A stretch of DNA of 6,499 nt from the NCBI GenBank assembly GCA_028288395.1, contig JAQBNV010000305.1, positions 1 through 6,499 on the forward strand. Reading direction: 5' to 3'. The stretch comes from Adhaeribacter sp. Its GTDB lineage: Bacteria > Bacteroidota > Bacteroidia > Cytophagales > Hymenobacteraceae. Below are positions 5,055 through 6,499 of the stretch, piece by piece. A program made the position numbers and the translations under genes. Position 1 is the first letter of the stretch. Every line of letters starts with the position of its first letter. The notes under the pieces were generated by a model. That model was not told the origin of the DNA, did no database searches, and saw only the letters and a list, made by a program, of their open reading frames with translations.

Positions 5055-5906
5055 CTAAAATTTGCTTTTTTCCTGGTGGTATAACGCCAGTCCCGCAATA
5101 GGGCTTTGCAGTACGCGACCTACCTGAATATTTAAACTTTTAGCGGCTTTGCGCAAAATATCAGCATAATAAAAAGCTATGGAACCAACAAAGTGGGTGG
5201 GCAGGGTTTCGTAGGCGGCGTATTTGCAAACTGTGAGGCGGAAAAAATCCACAAAGCTTTGGTGTAACATTTCCGCGGCAAAGGGGTGCCGTTGCCAGCC
5301 CTGTAAAAATGGGGCAAAAGAAGCAATGTAGCGGTTTGGGAAAGGCTCGTTGTAAATACGTTGCAATATTTCGGCCTGACTTTGGGGATATTGTTTCTGG
5401 AAGGCTGCCTGTAAATCCGGCGGCAGCTCCTTATTCAGGTACAGGTTTAATAATTTTTTACCTAAATAACTACCGCTGCCTTCGTTGCCTAAAGTAAAAC
5501 CCAGACAAGGCATTTGGGCGGTAATGGTTTGCCCATCGTACAGGCAGGAGTTGGAGCCGGTGCCCAATATACAGGCGATACCCGCCGTATGTCCGCAGGT
5601 ACCCCGGGCTGCTGCCACCACATCGCTCATTACCTGAACCTGGCTGTTGGGGAATACCGCTGAAATAGCACTGGCTACGAGACTGCACTTGGCCTCGGTA
5701 CTGCAACCAGCCCCGTAAAAATAAATTTGCGTAGGCTGATGCGCGCCCAGTTGCGGTAACAGGTTTTCTGCCAGTTCGGTTTGGATAGCCGCCGCCGTTT
5801 GGTAATTGGGGTTAAAACCTACGGTAGTGGCCTGGCTTATTTTATCTTCGGGCAACAGCAGGCGCCAATCTGTTTTGGTAGAGCCACTATCAGCGATTAA
5901 TATCAT
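5055..5906 (-). CDS. BadF/BcrA-family sugar kinase, probable MurNAc/GlcNAc kinase
   Basis: This 283-residue protein has the ASKHA ATPase fold of the BadF/BadG/BcrA/BcrD group, which includes GlcNAc kinases and the MurNAc/GlcNAc kinase MurK. Phosphate-1 motif ADSGSTKTDW is at 5-14 with D6, the probable catalytic Asp is D95 in SDVVAAARG (94-102), phosphate-2 motif ILGTGSNS is at 113-120, and the GNEGSGSYLG loop is at 140-149. The adenosine-side motif is VGSIAFYYADIL (240-251), and the end is SPIAGLALYH (268-277). Length and motif order match the family. MurQ lies 129 bp downstream, so the simplest role is ATP-dependent phosphorylation of MurNAc (and perhaps GlcNAc) at O6. Kinase-murQ pairing is known in Bacteroidota such as Tannerella forsythia. 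A generic GlcNAc kinase is the alternative, hence no symbol. N141 replaces the Asp usually seen in the GDEGSG loop. No signal peptide is present, so it is cytoplasmic. Confidence 0.88.
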   Translation of the reverse strand: MILIADSGSTKTDWRLLLPEDKISQATTVGFNPNYQTAAAIQTELAENLLPQLGAHQPTQIYFYGAGCSTEAKCSLVASAISAVFPNSQVQVMSDVVAAARGTCGHTAGIACILGTGSNSCLYDGQTITAQMPCLGFTLGNEGSGSYLGKKLLNLYLNKELPPDLQAAFQKQYPQSQAEILQRIYNEPFPNRYIASFAPFLQGWQRHPFAAEMLHQSFVDFFRLTVCKYAAYETLPTHFVGSIAFYYADILRKAAKSLNIQVGRVLQSPIAGLALYHQEKSKF

Positions 5907-5964
5907 CTTTGGTGTGTTTAGCCTCTGGTTAATATGCCACAGACTGTTGTTTAAACTAAATTTT

Positions 5965-5972
5965 CAAAGCTA
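5965..5972 (-). promoter_or_regulatory. Candidate Bacteroidota -7 box (TAGCTTTG on the minus strand)
   Basis: On the minus strand this reads TAGCTTTG, an exact TAnnTTTG match, 58 bp before the kinase ATG and inside the 96-bp gap after the cytochrome b5-like gene. It would give a leader of roughly 50 nt. No -33 TTG is visible at the usual spacing. If real, it would drive kinase and possibly murQ separately from the upstream gene. Confidence 0.35.
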
Positions 5973-6002
5973 CTTATTTAGTAATAGCCGGCTCGAGATC
6001 AC

Positions 6003-6242
6003 CTACTTTAACAAACCGATTACTTCAAATTTGTCGAATACATATTCTTGGTGGGGGGCATCTTTTAGTTCTTCGGTTAAGTCCTGACCGGCCCAGTGTT
6101 CGTAGTGATTGCCCCGGGCCCACAGCCGCGATTTTTTAACGTCGTATATTTGCCCTCGGTAGGCAATCCAGATTTCGTCGCGGTCCTGGCCGTTGCGTAA
6201 AGCCAATTGGTTTTTTGTGTATTCCGGTAATTTAACTTCCAT
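6003..6242 (-). CDS. Single-domain cytochrome b5-like heme/steroid-binding protein (79 aa)
   Basis: The whole protein is one cytochrome b5-like domain of the short prokaryotic type. Recognisable blocks are LPEYTKNQLALRNGQD (5-20), IWIAYRGQIYDVKKSRLW (24-41), GNHYEHWAGQDLTEEL (44-59), APH (62-64) and a closing FEVIGLL. The family normally uses conserved histidines for heme; candidates are H46, H49 and H64, but the classical HPGG motif of eukaryotic cytochrome b5 is absent, so heme binding is not certain. There is no signal peptide or transmembrane anchor, so it should be soluble and cytoplasmic, with no fused reductase domain. It is divergent from the lipoprotein gene at the right edge and 96 bp upstream of the kinase gene on the same strand. 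The ATG at 6242 gives the expected short N-terminus. Its redox or ligand-binding partner is unknown. Confidence 0.85.
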   Translation of the reverse strand: MEVKLPEYTKNQLALRNGQDRDEIWIAYRGQIYDVKKSRLWARGNHYEHWAGQDLTEELKDAPHQEYVFDKFEVIGLLK

Positions 6243-6362
6243 CAGGCAAAATAATAGAGAATAATTTAGTTATGAAATTAATGTAAATAGTTTGAATATA
6301 TGAACGGATGCTGCAACCTAACTCCGCAGAGAAGGGTCATGGTGGTAAAATTGATTATACTG

Positions 6363-6499
6363 ATGAAAGCAAAATTACACTTGTTTTACCTGGCGGCCAT
6401 AAATATAATAATGATTTTACCGGGCTGCGATGCCGACACGGTAATAGAACCAGACCGGTTATTTAGTATGCCGGCAAAAAAAATATTCCCAATTTACCG
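6363..6499 (+). CDS. N-terminus of a predicted lipoprotein, truncated by the window edge
   Basis: The frame from the ATG at 6363 runs open to the last base (45 codons plus two bases), so the gene continues outside. The N-terminus has a basic MKAK, a hydrophobic stretch (LHLFYLAAINIIMIL, 5-19) and a classical lipobox LPGC with the Cys at residue 22, followed by DADTVIEPD. This predicts an envelope lipoprotein. In-frame ATGs also exist at 6339 (MVVKLIILMKAK...) and 6300. The start at 6363 gives the most typical signal peptide length, though 6339 remains possible. The gene is divergent from the cytochrome b5-like gene, and 6243-6362 must hold promoters for both; no convincing TAnnTTTG box was found there. 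The mature domain is out of view, so the function is unknown. Confidence 0.65.
   Translation, partial: MKAKLHLFYLAAINIIMILPGCDADTVIEPDRLFSMPAKKIFPIY

Overview
The window looks like a chromosomal segment from a Bacteroidota bacterium, most likely a Cytophagales member close to Hymenobacteraceae (Adhaeribacter/Pontibacter-like). Four things suggest this. Era and Der carry Bacteroidota-style sequence, for example the Der C-terminal 'YPPPAIKGK...FCNLPQY' block. Starts lack Shine-Dalgarno sequences and have A-rich leaders. Several genes are preceded by TAnnTTTG, the -7 element of the Bacteroidota primary sigma factor. There are also several small lipoproteins with 'SC/AC' lipoboxes. The genus is an inference.

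Plus strand, 1-3295. The window opens inside era (ribosome-assembly GTPase with a KH domain), only a few codons after its start. A 378-bp gap follows, and its first part is a 114-bp foldable repeat (882-995). Next is der, a double GTPase for 50S subunit maturation. Its first P-loop reads GRPNVGNST, with Asn in place of the normally invariant Lys. Two very small predicted lipoprotein genes follow. The first ends at a clear intrinsic terminator (2864-2896). The second, strongly acidic and Ala/Glu-rich, ends at a 50-bp perfect palindrome (3246-3295) that can serve as a terminator in both directions.

Minus strand, 6242-3326. Reading right to left, the genes are a one-domain cytochrome b5-like protein, a BadF/BcrA-type sugar kinase (probable MurNAc/GlcNAc kinase), murQ (MurNAc-6-phosphate etherase) and a conserved acidic protein of unknown function. 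Kinase plus MurQ make a two-step route for peptidoglycan amino-sugar recovery: MurNAc to MurNAc-6-P, then to GlcNAc-6-P and D-lactate. The genes share a strand, but gaps of 96, 129 and 226 bp mean a single operon is not assured. Divergently, at the right edge, a lipoprotein gene starts and runs off the window.

Most of the window is housekeeping. The items most worth a second look are the structured repeat between era and der and the Lys-to-Asn change in the Der P-loop. No phage, IS, CRISPR, tRNA or rRNA was seen.
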